From assembly GCA_024640585.1 (NCBI GenBank), contig JAHEEQ010000094.1, positions 1-6,630 of the forward strand: a stretch of DNA of 6,630 bases. Direction: 5' to 3'. This DNA is from Micrococcales bacterium. GTDB lineage: Bacteria > Actinomycetota > Actinomycetes > S36-B12 > UBA5976. Shown piece by piece: positions 1 to 6,630 of this stretch (positions are counted from its first letter, which is position 1; every line of letters starts with the position of its first letter). A model generated the notes under the pieces. It had not been told where the DNA came from, did not search any database, and saw only the letters and a list, made by a program, of their open reading frames with translations. A program made the position numbers and the translations under genes.

Positions 1-832
1 GTGTGATCAGCAAATCACTCTTTTGAAGTGCTCCAACTGCCGCAACGGTTCCGTGCATACCAGGCATACCCATGTGAAGCTTGTGACTATCTGGGAATGC
101 GCCGCGTGCCATCAAAGTTGTTACGACTGGGATATCCAATAATTCTGCAAGTTTGAATAGTTCTTTTGAACCATTGGCTTTGATTACACCGCCACCTACA
201 TACAAAACTGGTTTACGCGATTCAAGAATTAACTTAGAGGCTTCACGAACTTGTTTGTTGTGTGGTTTTGTAACTGGTCTATATCCTGGCAAATCTATGT
301 TGGTTGGCCATTCAAAAGTTGTCATTGCCTGCAACGCATCTTTTGCGATATCGACCAACACAGGACCTGGGCGACCAGTTGATGCAATGTGAAAAGCCTC
401 AGCGATTGCGCGCGGAATTTCATTTGGATCAGTAACCAAGTAATTGTGCTTTGTGATTGGCATTGTTATGCCGCGAATATCTGCTTCTTGAAAAGCATCG
501 GTTCCGATTGAAGCAGAAGCGACCTGACCAGTGATTGCAACCATTGGAACTGAGTCCATATATGCATCAGCGATTGGTGTTACGAGATTTGTTGCACCTG
601 GACCGGAAGTTGCCATGCAAACTCCCACTCGCCCACTTGCAAGCGCATAACCCTGAGCAGCGTGACCTGCACCTTGTTCGTGGCGCACGAGAATGTGGCG
701 GACTTGCTTGCTGTCCATCAATGGGTCGTACGCCGGCAAGATCGCTCCGCCTGGGATTCCGAACATGTCGGTCACCCCAGCATGCTCTAGGGAGCGAACC
801 AAACTGCTGGCACCAGTAATTTGCTCTGTCAT
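1..832 (-). CDS. ilvB: Acetolactate synthase large subunit, 3' end outside window
   Basis: Acetolactate (acetohydroxyacid) synthase large subunit is a cytoplasmic ThDP-, FAD- and Mg-dependent enzyme. It condenses two pyruvates to acetolactate, or pyruvate with 2-oxobutyrate, as the first step of valine/leucine/isoleucine synthesis. Reading the reverse strand from the ATG at 832 gives 277 codons with no stop before the window edge; full-length relatives are about 560-620 residues. The visible part covers the N-terminal PYR domain and the start of the central FAD-binding domain. Residues 24-31 read FGIPGGAI. The ThDP-activating glutamate is E52 in [10 protein letters not shown] (50-59). [11 protein letters not shown] lies at 76-86, [10 protein letters not shown] at 109-118 and [10 protein letters not shown] at 153-162. 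No usable in-frame start lies further upstream, and the nearby ATG at 837 reaches a stop at its third codon. A Shine-Dalgarno is weak; an AAGGA about 25 nt upstream is too distant. The gene lies downstream of a leader peptide and terminator, indicating attenuation. ilvN and ilvC probably follow beyond the edge, by analogy with other actinobacteria. Confidence 0.96.
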   Translation of the reverse strand, partial: MTEQITGASSLVRSLEHAGVTDMFGIPGGAILPAYDPLMDSKQVRHILVRHEQGAGHAAQGYALASGRVGVCMATSGPGATNLVTPIADAYMDSVPMVAITGQVASASIGTDAFQEADIRGITMPITKHNYLVTDPNEIPRAIAEAFHIASTGRPGPVLVDIAKDALQAMTTFEWPTNIDLPGYRPVTKPHNKQVREASKLILESRKPVLYVGGGVIKANGSKELFKLAELLDIPVVTTLMARGAFPDSHKLHMGMPGMHGTVAAVGALQKSDLLIT

Positions 833-882
833 CTCATCTACTTTCGTTGTTCTTAATTCCTTGAGGTTTTTTCTCGCCTTAC

Positions 883-918
883 AAACGAAAACCCCCCGGC
901 CGTTTGGCTTCGGAGGGT
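883..918 (-). terminator. Intrinsic terminator of the ilvB attenuator
   Basis: On the minus strand the outer stem pairs ACCCTCCG (918-911) with CGGGGGGT (898-891), eight pairs including one G-T. A two-base AA bulge (910-909) separates it from an inner stem, GCC (908-906) with GGC (901-899), closed by the loop AAAC (905-902). The stem is followed by TTTT, then CG and TTT. That is a typical rho-independent terminator, ending 50 nt before the ilvB start. It lies downstream of a branched-chain-rich leader peptide, so it should act as the regulated attenuator rather than a simple gene end. It could also reduce read-through from ilvD. Confidence 0.85.
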
Positions 919-955
919 GCGCGCAGTGGACACGTTAGCTTTGTGAGCTGCGCGC
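919..955 (-). promoter_or_regulatory. GC-rich leader hairpin between leader stop codon and terminator
   Basis: A perfect 8-bp inverted repeat pairs GCGCGCAG (955-948) with CTGCGCGC (926-919). The left arm begins on the G of the leader peptide's TAG stop, and the right arm ends one base before the terminator stem starts at 918. A smaller repeat, AGCT cacaa AGCT (949-937), sits inside and overlaps the left arm by two bases. In attenuation terms this is the segment that a ribosome at the leader stop codon would cover and one stalled on the Val codons would leave largely free. It does not share bases with the terminator, so a strictly exclusive antiterminator pairing is not obvious. Its role as pause or antiterminator hairpin is inferred. 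Confidence 0.7.
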
Positions 956-984
956 TAAATAACCACCACGAGAGAAAAACTCAT
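955..984 (-). CDS. ilvB leader peptide (attenuation sensor), 9 codons
   Basis: This short reading frame encodes MSFSLVVVI and ends in TAG. Five consecutive codons (CTC GTG GTG GTT ATT) specify Leu, Val, Val, Val and Ile, the end products of the pathway begun by the downstream ilvB. Leader peptides with runs of regulatory codons ahead of a terminator are the hallmark of ribosome-mediated attenuation, described for ilv operons in enterobacteria and for ilvB in actinobacteria. Scarcity of charged Val, Ile or Leu tRNA would stall the ribosome on this run. There is no Shine-Dalgarno: a -10-like box ends only six bases before the ATG, so translation probably starts on a leaderless transcript. The frame stays open upstream into the end of ilvD, but the peptide should begin at the ATG at 984 given the promoter. 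The gene is too short for ordinary gene callers. Confidence 0.87.
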   Translation of the reverse strand: MSFSLVVVI

Positions 985-990
985 GGGGGC

Positions 991-1019
991 AGAGTACTTA
1001 AGGCCAGCTAGTTTGTCAC
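991..1019 (-). promoter_or_regulatory. Probable promoter of the ilvB leader transcript
   Basis: On the minus strand GTGACA (1019-1014) matches the -35 consensus TTGACA at five of six positions. It is followed after 17 bases by TACTCT (996-991), which fits the actinobacterial -10 pattern TANNNT. Six bases then separate it from the leader peptide ATG at 984, so transcription would begin at or within a base of that ATG. A small inverted repeat, CTAGT ttgtc ACTAG (1008-1022 on the plus strand), overlaps the -35 element and could be an operator or chance. The call rests on motif match and position only. Confidence 0.6.
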
Positions 1020-1057
1020 TAGTTATTTTTAGGTAATCGACTATTTTGAGTGTGAGG

Positions 1058-2746
1058 TCAGTCGCAGACCGCACCCCTGGCAGCAGAACCCACCAATTTG
1101 GCGTATTTGTGCAGGACTCCACTCGTGTAGCGAGGAGGTAGCGGCTGCCAATTGGCCTTTCTGCTTGCCAAAGTGGCGTGGTCAACTAGCAAATCGAGAA
1201 TGCGATTTGGAATATCGATGCGAACTTTGTCGCCGGTTTGGACAAATGCAATGGTTCCGCCGTCCACTGCTTCTGGGGACACGTGACCCACGCAAAGTCC
1301 AGTTGTGCCACCAGAGAAACGGCCGTCAGTTATTAGCAAAACATCTTTGCCAAGTCCGGCTCCCTTGATAGCCGCTGTGATCATCAACATTTCGCGCATA
1401 CCAGGTCCACCCTTAGGACCTTCGTAGCGAATGATCACGACATCACCTTTTTGGATATCACCATTTTCAAGCGCATCCATAGCTGCGCGTTCACGTTCGA
1501 AAACTTTTGCAGGACCTTCAAAAACATCAACCGGAATGCCAGCATTTTTTACAACGGCGCCATCGGTTGCGAGTGAACCTTTTAGGATTGTGATGCCGCC
1601 AGTTCCACCAATCGCTTTGTCGATTGCATGCAGAATTTGACCGTCTGGATCTGGTGAATCAATTTCTGCAAGATTTTCTGCGAGAGTTTTACCTGTCACA
1701 GTTAAGCAATCACCATTTAGAAGTTTTGCATCTAGAAGTGCCTTCATAACTACTGGCACACCACCAACTTTGTCGACGTCGCTCATCACGTACCGACCAA
1801 ATGGTTTTACATCTGCAAGTAATGGGACTTTTGAACCGATGCGATGGAAATCGTCCATGGTCAAATCAACTTTTGCTTCGTGGGCAATTGCTAGAAGGTG
1901 TAGGACTGCATTTGTTGATCCGCCGAATGCCATGACAATTGCAATTGCGTTTTCGAGAGACTGCTTTGTGATGATGTCGCGGGTTGTTATGCCTTGCTTG
2001 ATCAAATTAACAACTGCTTCGCCAGATGCGACTGAGAAACCATCACGACGTCGATCTACTGCTGGTGGAGCTGCGGAACCTGGAAGCGACATACCCATTG
2101 CTTCAGCTGCGGATGCCATTGTGTTTGCGGTGTACATGCCACCACAGGCACCTTCGCCCGGGCAGATTGCGCGTTCGATTGCATCAACGTCTTCGCGCGA
2201 CATCAATCCGCGCGCGCATGCGCCAACTGCTTCGAATGCGTCGATTATGGTTACGTCGCGATTTGAACCATCGCTAAGAGTTACGTTGCCAGGCAAGATT
2301 GAACCTGCATATACAAAAACGGATGCGACATCGATACGAGCCGCTGCCATCAACATTCCTGGTAGGGATTTGTCACAGCCTGCAAAGTTGACCATGCCAT
2401 CTAGACGCTCGGCTTGCATCACAGCTTCGACAGAGTCGGCGATTATTTCGCGACTAACAAGTGAAAAGTGCATGCCTTCGTGACCCATTGAAATTCCGTC
2501 AGAAACAGAAATAGTGCCGAATTGAAGTGGGAAACCGCCAGCTTTGTGGACGCCCTCTTTTGCAGATTCGGCAAGCCGTGCAAGCGAGAGGTTGCATGGT
2601 GTGATCTCGTTCCAAGAGGATGCGATGCCGATTTGTGGTTTCACCCAGTCGTCGTCACCCATGCCGACTGCGCGGAGCATGCCTCGGGCTGCGGATCTTT
2701 CGAGTCCGTCGGTTACTTCTTTACTGCGTGGCTTCATATCGGTCAT
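1058..2746 (-). CDS. ilvD: Dihydroxy-acid dehydratase
   Basis: IlvD dehydrates 2,3-dihydroxy-isovalerate and 2,3-dihydroxy-3-methylvalerate to the 2-oxo acids that precede valine/leucine and isoleucine. It is a cytoplasmic Fe-S and Mg enzyme of the IlvD/Edd family. The 562-residue product has normal full length. Candidate [2Fe-2S] ligands are C51 (ITPCN), C124 (GCDKSLPGM) and C201 ([12 protein letters not shown]). K126 in CDK is the expected carbamylated, Mg-binding lysine. The second family signature, [12 protein letters not shown] (472-483), carries the probable catalytic serine S478. The ATG at 2746 is favoured because a TACAAT box ends six bases before it and no Shine-Dalgarno is present, suggesting a leaderless message; a second Met at residue 4 is an alternative. 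ilvB follows on the same strand after a 225-bp gap with its own promoter and attenuator. Edd (6-phosphogluconate dehydratase) is unlikely given the length, the ilvB linkage and the IlvD-like motifs. Confidence 0.97.
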   Translation of the reverse strand: MTDMKPRSKEVTDGLERSAARGMLRAVGMGDDDWVKPQIGIASSWNEITPCNLSLARLAESAKEGVHKAGGFPLQFGTISVSDGISMGHEGMHFSLVSREIIADSVEAVMQAERLDGMVNFAGCDKSLPGMLMAAARIDVASVFVYAGSILPGNVTLSDGSNRDVTIIDAFEAVGACARGLMSREDVDAIERAICPGEGACGGMYTANTMASAAEAMGMSLPGSAAPPAVDRRRDGFSVASGEAVVNLIKQGITTRDIITKQSLENAIAIVMAFGGSTNAVLHLLAIAHEAKVDLTMDDFHRIGSKVPLLADVKPFGRYVMSDVDKVGGVPVVMKALLDAKLLNGDCLTVTGKTLAENLAEIDSPDPDGQILHAIDKAIGGTGGITILKGSLATDGAVVKNAGIPVDVFEGPAKVFERERAAMDALENGDIQKGDVVIIRYEGPKGGPGMREMLMITAAIKGAGLGKDVLLITDGRFSGGTTGLCVGHVSPEAVDGGTIAFVQTGDKVRIDIPNRILDLLVDHATLASRKANWQPLPPRYTSGVLHKYAKLVGSAARGAVCD

Positions 2747-2807
2747 TGGTGAATTGTATTGCGGGGCTTTGGTGAGGGCCGGTTATGCACTTTTTGATTT
2801 TGGTGAG
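2746..2807 (+). repeat. Three direct repeats of TTGGTGA in the divergent ilvD/HNH region
   Basis: TTGGTGA occurs at 2746-2752, 2769-2775 and 2800-2806. The second and third copies extend to a shared nine bases, TTTGGTGAG (2768-2776 and 2799-2807). Start-to-start spacing is 23 and 31 bp. The first copy touches the first base of the ilvD start codon and the other two lie upstream of the ilvD -10 box. They could be sites for a regulator of ilvD or of the divergent gene. They are short, so chance cannot be excluded. Confidence 0.4.
2753..2758 (-). promoter_or_regulatory. -10 box of the ilvD promoter (leaderless start)
   Basis: TACAAT on the minus strand matches the TATAAT consensus at five of six positions and is followed by six bases and the ilvD ATG. 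The expected start of transcription therefore falls on or next to the A of the start codon. No convincing -35 hexamer is found at 16-19 bp spacing, which is common for actinobacterial promoters. Confidence 0.6.
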
Positions 2808-2832
2808 AGATGTACACAGAAATTGAGATTTT

Positions 2833-2861
2833 TTGGCGGGGATTAGTTGGGGTTTTAGTTT
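2833..2861 (+). promoter_or_regulatory. Probable promoter of the DUF222/HNH gene
   Basis: TTGGCG (2833-2838, four of six to TTGACA) is followed after 17 bases by TAGTTT (2856-2861, TANNNT pattern). Six bases then precede the GTG at 2868. This is the same -10-to-start distance as at ilvD and the ilvB leader peptide, and supports GTG 2868 as a leaderless start. It is based on motif match alone. Confidence 0.5.
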
Positions 2862-2867
2862 GCGGGG

Positions 2868-4103
2868 GTGCAATTTTTTGAAGATATTGATGTGCGGGTT
2901 GCTTCGATGGGTTCACTCGATGGTGACGATGCTGTTGAGTTATTACTTGAAATTGAAAAGTACTCGCGACATATTGAAGCGTTGAGGCACAAAGCGCATG
3001 TTGCAATTGCGGGCTTGATTCCGCGAGATGTGACAGCTGTTGGTTCAAATTCTGTAATACGCGATGTTGGTTTGGATGAAATAGCTTTCGCTATGCGATG
3101 GAGCACTGATTGGACGCGGAGGCAAGTTTCGATGTCGCGAAGTTTGGTTGGTCGGATGCCATCAGTCTTAGAGGCGTTAAGTGACGGTGAGATTTCAAGT
3201 TATCAAGCATTTCTGGCTTGCGATGGGTTGGCTGATGCTTTTGCAAAATCGCGATTGGATTTAAATGATCCTGATGTTGGTGGCGAACTAGCGGAGAATT
3301 TTGTTTCGCGAGTTTCGGCGCGGATGTGTGAACAGAATGGTGTTGAATTTCGACGCACAGTTCGTCGAGCAGTCGCATCTCTTGCTCCAGAGGCGTTTGA
3401 AGAAGCATTCGAAAGAGCTTGCAGAAATAGAACTGTGAAATTGACGCATGTAAACGAAGGTATGGCCTGGTTGAGTGCATATCTTCCAAGTGTGGATGCG
3501 GAAAGAGTTTGGGCCGCTGTGCAAAGTGCAGCTGATGATTTGGGTGGCGAAAACACTGAATACCAAAAACTTGCGGATGCGTTTGTTGCATTAGTTTGCG
3601 GTGGTGTGGATCGCGGTTCAGTTGAAACTGAAGTACAAGTTGTAGTTGGGCTCGAAACACTTTTGTCTTTGAACGAAGAGCCGGGTGTCTTGCGATCGAG
3701 CGGTGAACTTGTTGCAGTTAGCAAAGTACGAGAACTGGCTGAGTCGAGCAGGTTACGTCGATTGGTCGTCGAAAAAATGAGTGGCGATTTGATTGACTTT
3801 GGCCGTTCCACCTATCGGCCGCCTGCAGCATTGAATGACAAAGTTCGCGCTAGAGATGTCATGTGTCGTGCGCCTGGGTGTACTAGGTCTGCTGAAAAAA
3901 CAGATCTTGACCACACAATTGCGTGGGAAGATGGTGGAGCGACTTCCGAAAAAAACTTGGTCGCGCTTTGTCGACGTCACCATAATTTGAAAACGCATTT
4001 GGATTGGTCATACCAATTAATGCCGGATGGCTCGGTTTTGTGGTTTACGCCAGATGGGTTGAATCATAAAGATCCAACCCATCCAGTTACTGATAGTGCT
4101 TAA
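2868..4103 (+). CDS. DUF222 domain protein with C-terminal HNH endonuclease domain
   Basis: The 411-residue product has the architecture of the large actinobacterial DUF222/HNH family, which includes the mycobacterial 13E12-repeat proteins. A helical DUF222 region spans roughly residues 20-290, and an HNH nuclease domain roughly 325-378. Visible nuclease features are C333 and C338 (CRAPGC), D346-L-D-H349 with the probable general-base histidine, N363 in the NL pair, C368, and H371-H372 followed by N373 and K375. The cysteines suggest a structural zinc site. All core HNH residues are present, so the domain looks active rather than decayed. The substrate and biological role of this family are not established; DNA cleavage is expected from the HNH fold, and no signal peptide or membrane segment is seen. 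The start is GTG at 2868, supported by a -10-like box six bases upstream; an ATG at 2907 (residue 14) is the alternative. It is the only plus-strand gene here, divergent from ilvD and convergent with gatB, and its stop overlaps the gatB stop. Confidence 0.9.
   Translation: MQFFEDIDVRVASMGSLDGDDAVELLLEIEKYSRHIEALRHKAHVAIAGLIPRDVTAVGSNSVIRDVGLDEIAFAMRWSTDWTRRQVSMSRSLVGRMPSVLEALSDGEISSYQAFLACDGLADAFAKSRLDLNDPDVGGELAENFVSRVSARMCEQNGVEFRRTVRRAVASLAPEAFEEAFERACRNRTVKLTHVNEGMAWLSAYLPSVDAERVWAAVQSAADDLGGENTEYQKLADAFVALVCGGVDRGSVETEVQVVVGLETLLSLNEEPGVLRSSGELVAVSKVRELAESSRLRRLVVEKMSGDLIDFGRSTYRPPAALNDKVRARDVMCRAPGCTRSAEKTDLDHTIAWEDGGATSEKNLVALCRRHHNLKTHLDWSYQLMPDGSVLWFTPDGLNHKDPTHPVTDSA
4053..4083. terminator. 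Candidate bidirectional terminator hairpin inside the HNH 3' end
   Basis: GATGGGTTG (4053-4061) and CAACCCATC (4075-4083) form a perfect 9-bp inverted repeat around a 13-base loop. Three more loop pairs (ATC with GAT) are possible after one mismatch. It lies within the last codons of the plus-strand HNH gene and 17 nt beyond the gatB stop on the minus strand. There is no other room for a terminator, as the two coding regions overlap. Neither direction has a T-run, so this would be a tail-less hairpin. The structure is seen; the function is inferred. Confidence 0.5.
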
Positions 4104-5632
4104 ACGGTTTCGTCTTTAACGCCAAGTTTTTCGAAAAGTAATTCTCGCACTTTCGCGGCGTCAGCTTGTCCTTTTGTGGTTTTCATAACAGCTCCAACAA
4201 TTGCGCCTGCAGCTTGAATTTTTCCTTCTTTGATTTTGTTTGCGATGTCTGGTGATGCAGCGAGAGCATCATCTATCGCTGCCAATAGTGCATTATCGTC
4301 AGACACTACGGCTAAACCACGTTTTGAAATAATTTCTTCGATAGAACCTTCATTGTTAACAACCGCTTCTATTACTACTCGAGCTAGTTTGTCGTTCAAT
4401 TTTCCGGAAGAAATTAGATATTCCACTTCTGCAAGTTGTTTAGGTTTTATAGAAAGATCTGCTAGATCAACAACTTTCTCATTGCTTAATCTTGCCAATT
4501 CTCCTAACCACCACTTTCGCGCTGCAGTTTGATCAACTCCAGCGTCAATAGTCTCAACAACTAAATCCAAAGCACCTGCATTAATAACTGAAGCCATATC
4601 GTGATCAGTAATACCCCACTCAGCTTGCAAACGCGATTTTCGTTCATTCGGATTTTCCGGCAGAGTTTTGCGAAGGTCTTCAACCCATTCGCGACTCGGC
4701 GCAATCGGAACTAAATCTGGTTCAGGGAAATAGCGGTAATCCTCTGCTTCTTCCTTGACGCGACCTGAGGTGGTAACGCCCGTGTCTTCATGCCAGTGAC
4801 GCGTTTCTTGAATTATTGACTTGCCTGCATTTATTGCCGCAGCCTGACGTGTAATTTCATAGCGAACTGCACGTTCAATAGATCGCAGTGAATTCACATT
4901 CTTGGTTTCAGTGCGAGTACCAAATTTGTCACTAGCGCTTTTTCGTAATGAAACATTTGCATCGCAACGTAATGAGCCTTGTTCCATTCGGACATCACTT
5001 ACTCCAAGTGCACGCAATAAATCGCGCAGTGCACTCACATATGCTCGGGCAACTTCTGGCGCATATTTCCCAGCGCCAACTATTGGCTTTGTCACAATTT
5101 CAATAAGCGGAATACCAGCTCGGTTGTAATCAAGAAGCGAGTAATCGGCTCCATGAATTCGTCCGGTAGACCCACCTTGATGCGTGGCTTTTCCGGTGTC
5201 TTCCTCCATGTGAGCTCGCTCAATTTCTATACGGAATTTCTTCAATCCTTCGTCAGTTTCTACGTCAACATCAAGAAAACCATTGAAACAAATTGGTTCG
5301 TCATATTGAGATGTCTGAAAGTTTTTCGGCATATCCGGATAGAAATAGTTTTTGCGCGCAAAACGGCACCACTCTGCAATTTCACAATTTAGAGCAAGGC
5401 CAATGCGAATTGCTGATTCGACTGCCTTTGCATTTACTACTGGTAGAGCACCGGGCAAGCCAAGACATACTGGACAAACATGGGTATTTGGATCTCCACC
5501 AAAATCTGTCGGACATCCACAAAACATTTTTGAATTTGTATTTAGTTCAACGTGAACTTCCAAACCCATTACGGGATCAAAGTTTGCAATTGCTTCTTCA
5601 AATTCAACTACATCTTCAACTTTTGAACTCAT
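4100..5632 (-). CDS. gatB: Asp-tRNA(Asn)/Glu-tRNA(Gln) amidotransferase subunit B
   Basis: GatB is the kinase and tRNA-binding subunit of the GatCAB complex. It activates the side chain of Glu on mischarged Glu-tRNA(Gln), or Asp on Asp-tRNA(Asn), with ATP so that ammonia from GatA converts it to the amide. The 510-residue length is normal. The N-terminal cradle opens with [10 protein letters not shown] (21-30) and carries four probable zinc cysteines, C38, C40, C53 and C56. HMEEDTGK (141-148) and the family signature [14 protein letters not shown] (166-179) follow, then [14 protein letters not shown] (215-228). The C-terminal third, roughly 360-507, is the helical YqeY-like tRNA-binding tail. 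The ATG at 5632 overlaps the gatA TGA as ATGA, and a GAGG (5646-5643) sits 10 bases upstream, so it should be translationally coupled to gatA. It ends tail-to-tail against the HNH gene, with both TAA stops inside one TTAA. Confidence 0.98.
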   Translation of the reverse strand: MSSKVEDVVEFEEAIANFDPVMGLEVHVELNTNSKMFCGCPTDFGGDPNTHVCPVCLGLPGALPVVNAKAVESAIRIGLALNCEIAEWCRFARKNYFYPDMPKNFQTSQYDEPICFNGFLDVDVETDEGLKKFRIEIERAHMEEDTGKATHQGGSTGRIHGADYSLLDYNRAGIPLIEIVTKPIVGAGKYAPEVARAYVSALRDLLRALGVSDVRMEQGSLRCDANVSLRKSASDKFGTRTETKNVNSLRSIERAVRYEITRQAAAINAGKSIIQETRHWHEDTGVTTSGRVKEEAEDYRYFPEPDLVPIAPSREWVEDLRKTLPENPNERKSRLQAEWGITDHDMASVINAGALDLVVETIDAGVDQTAARKWWLGELARLSNEKVVDLADLSIKPKQLAEVEYLISSGKLNDKLARVVIEAVVNNEGSIEEIISKRGLAVVSDDNALLAAIDDALAASPDIANKIKEGKIQAAGAIVGAVMKTTKGQADAAKVRELLFEKLGVKDETV

Positions 5633-6630
5633 AGCGCTTGAACCTCGTCAATCAAAAGATGTCCCCATTTTTCTTTTAACGCACCTTCAAGAGCTGCGCC
5701 AACATTGTAGAGTCGATCGTCGCCCATTACAGGAGCCATAATCTGCAAACCGACTGGTAAACCATCTTCTGGAGCTAAACCAATTGGCAAAGACATTGCC
5801 GCATTTCCTGCAAGGTTTACTGGGATGGTTGCAACATCGTTTAAATACATTGCAAGCGGATCGTCAACTTTGTCACCAATCTTGAATGCCGTTGTTGGTG
5901 CGGTTGGTGAAATTAATACATCAACCTTTTCAAATGCTGCAGCAAAGTCTCGCGAAATCAATGTGCGTACTTTTTGTGCCGATCCGTAATACGCATCGTA
6001 ATAGCCGCTTGATAGAGCATATGTTCCAAGCATGATGCGGCGTTTTACTTCTGGACCAAATCCAGCTTCACGAGTCAAAGACATTACTTGCTCAACCGCA
6101 TTTTCCGCATTATCGCCAACACGAAGTCCATACCTCATGCCATCGAATTTCGCTAAGTTCGATGAACATTCTGATGGCAGAATTAAGTAATAAGCACCCA
6201 ATGCATATTCGAATGAAGGGCATGAAACTTCATGAACTTCAGCGCCGAGTGATGTCAGAATCTCAACGGCTTCATTGAATCTTTGTTGCACACCTGCTTG
6301 ATAACCCTCACCACCAAGTTGTTTAACCAAACCGATTTTCACGCCTTTTACATCACCCTTGAGTGCGGCTGCGACGACGTCTGGAACTGGTTGATTAATT
6401 GAAGTGGAATCGTGCGGATCATGCCCAGCAATTGCTTTATGCAAAAGCGCAGTATCTAAAACCGTGCGAGCACAAGGCCCTACCTGATCTAGCGATGAAG
6501 CGAGAGCAACAACGCCGTATCGAGAAACTGCACCATAGGTTGGCTTGACACCAACTGTGCCAGTCACAGCAGCGGGCTGACGAATAGAACCACCAGTGTC
6601 TGAACCAATTGCAAGTGGAGCCTCGAATGC
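5629..6630 (-). CDS. gatA: Asp-tRNA(Asn)/Glu-tRNA(Gln) amidotransferase subunit A, 5' end outside window
   Basis: GatA is the amidase subunit of GatCAB: it hydrolyses glutamine and passes ammonia to the GatB site. The frame is open to the window edge, giving 333 residues of a protein usually about 480-500 long, so about one third is missing. The first visible residues include [13 protein letters not shown], the amidase signature; the serine in GGSIR (codon 6588-6586) is the expected nucleophile. The catalytic lysine and cis-serine of the Ser-cisSer-Lys triad lie upstream, outside the window. Family features that follow include [38 protein letters not shown] and the C-terminal [12 protein letters not shown] and [15 protein letters not shown] at 6567 can be read as a start, but this would remove the nucleophile, so it is an internal Val codon. 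The gene overlaps gatB by 4 nt; gatC probably lies upstream, as in other actinobacteria. Confidence 0.97.
   Translation of the reverse strand, partial: AFEAPLAIGSDTGGSIRQPAAVTGTVGVKPTYGAVSRYGVVALASSLDQVGPCARTVLDTALLHKAIAGHDPHDSTSINQPVPDVVAAALKGDVKGVKIGLVKQLGGEGYQAGVQQRFNEAVEILTSLGAEVHEVSCPSFEYALGAYYLILPSECSSNLAKFDGMRYGLRVGDNAENAVEQVMSLTREAGFGPEVKRRIMLGTYALSSGYYDAYYGSAQKVRTLISRDFAAAFEKVDVLISPTAPTTAFKIGDKVDDPLAMYLNDVATIPVNLAGNAAMSLPIGLAPEDGLPVGLQIMAPVMGDDRLYNVGAALEGALKEKWGHLLIDEVQAL

Noticed and set aside
535..938. Plus-strand frames opposite the ilvB start (535-819 and 693-938)
   Set aside because: They are antisense to the well-supported ilvB N-terminus or run across the attenuator; no domain or ribosome binding site supports them.
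1041..1075. Possible ilvD terminator just after its stop codon
   Set aside because: Only a weak 4-bp repeat (GGTC and GACC) straddles the stop, with no T-run. ilvD may read through into the ilvB leader, where the attenuator would catch it.
955..1185. 76-codon minus-strand frame ending in the ilvB leader peptide
   Set aside because: Most of it overlaps the 3' end of ilvD in another frame and looks non-coding. Only the last nine codons, from the ATG at 984, are supported by the promoter position and the branched-chain codon run.
1770..2483. Long plus-strand open frame (237 codons) antisense to ilvD
   Set aside because: It lies wholly within ilvD, shows no recognisable domain and has a composition typical of an antisense shadow of a conserved gene.
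2811..2820. TGTACA palindrome between the divergent promoters
   Set aside because: A 6-bp palindrome is expected by chance and no second copy or known operator pattern accompanies it.
2743..3811. Several minus-strand frames antisense to the HNH gene (2743-3048, 3091-3660, 3203-3811)
   Set aside because: They overlap a plus-strand gene with clear DUF222/HNH features, lack recognisable motifs and are low-complexity shadows rich in His/Gln or Ser/Thr.
5629..6567. gatA starting at the GTG at 6567
   Set aside because: The frame continues upstream to the window edge through the amidase signature with the catalytic serine, so this GTG is an internal codon.

Overview
The window looks like a chromosomal segment of an actinobacterium. 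The neighbourhood gatA-gatB followed downstream by ilvD and ilvB matches the gatCAB-to-ilvBNC layout known from Mycobacterium, Streptomyces and Corynebacterium. A DUF222/HNH protein of the actinobacterial type sits in the middle, and three starts fit the leaderless pattern common in that phylum (a TANNNT box six bases before the start codon). Base composition looks low for Actinobacteria, with many A/T-ending codons. A streamlined freshwater lineage such as Nanopelagicales (acI) would fit, but that is inference and no GC value was computed.

Layout, right to left along the minus strand. Partial gatA (6630 to 5629) and complete gatB (5632 to 4100) overlap by 4 nt and encode two subunits of the tRNA-dependent amidotransferase. 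A plus-strand DUF222/HNH gene (2868 to 4103) then runs tail-to-tail into gatB, sharing a TTAA in which both TAA stops lie. A 9-bp perfect hairpin sits just inside the HNH gene's 3' end, 17 nt past the gatB stop. A 121-bp divergent region separates the HNH gene from ilvD. It holds a promoter-like element for each gene and three TTGGTGA direct repeats.

ilvD (2746 to 1058, minus) encodes dihydroxy-acid dehydratase. It is followed by a 225-bp gap and then ilvB (832 to the window edge, minus), the acetolactate synthase large subunit. These are the first and third steps of valine/isoleucine synthesis. The gap holds a complete-looking attenuation leader. A promoter sits directly on the start of a 9-codon leader peptide (MSFSLVVVI), rich in branched-chain codons. 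Next come an 8-bp GC-rich inverted repeat starting on the leader stop codon and a bulged intrinsic terminator followed by a T-rich tail, then ilvB. This is the most informative regulatory structure in the window.

No wholly new system is evident. The points most worth a second look are the attenuator with its apparently leaderless peptide, the shared leaderless architecture of three genes, the terminator-like hairpin embedded in a coding sequence at the convergent junction, and the HNH gene lodged in an otherwise conserved housekeeping neighbourhood. No RNA genes, insertion sequences or CRISPR arrays were seen.
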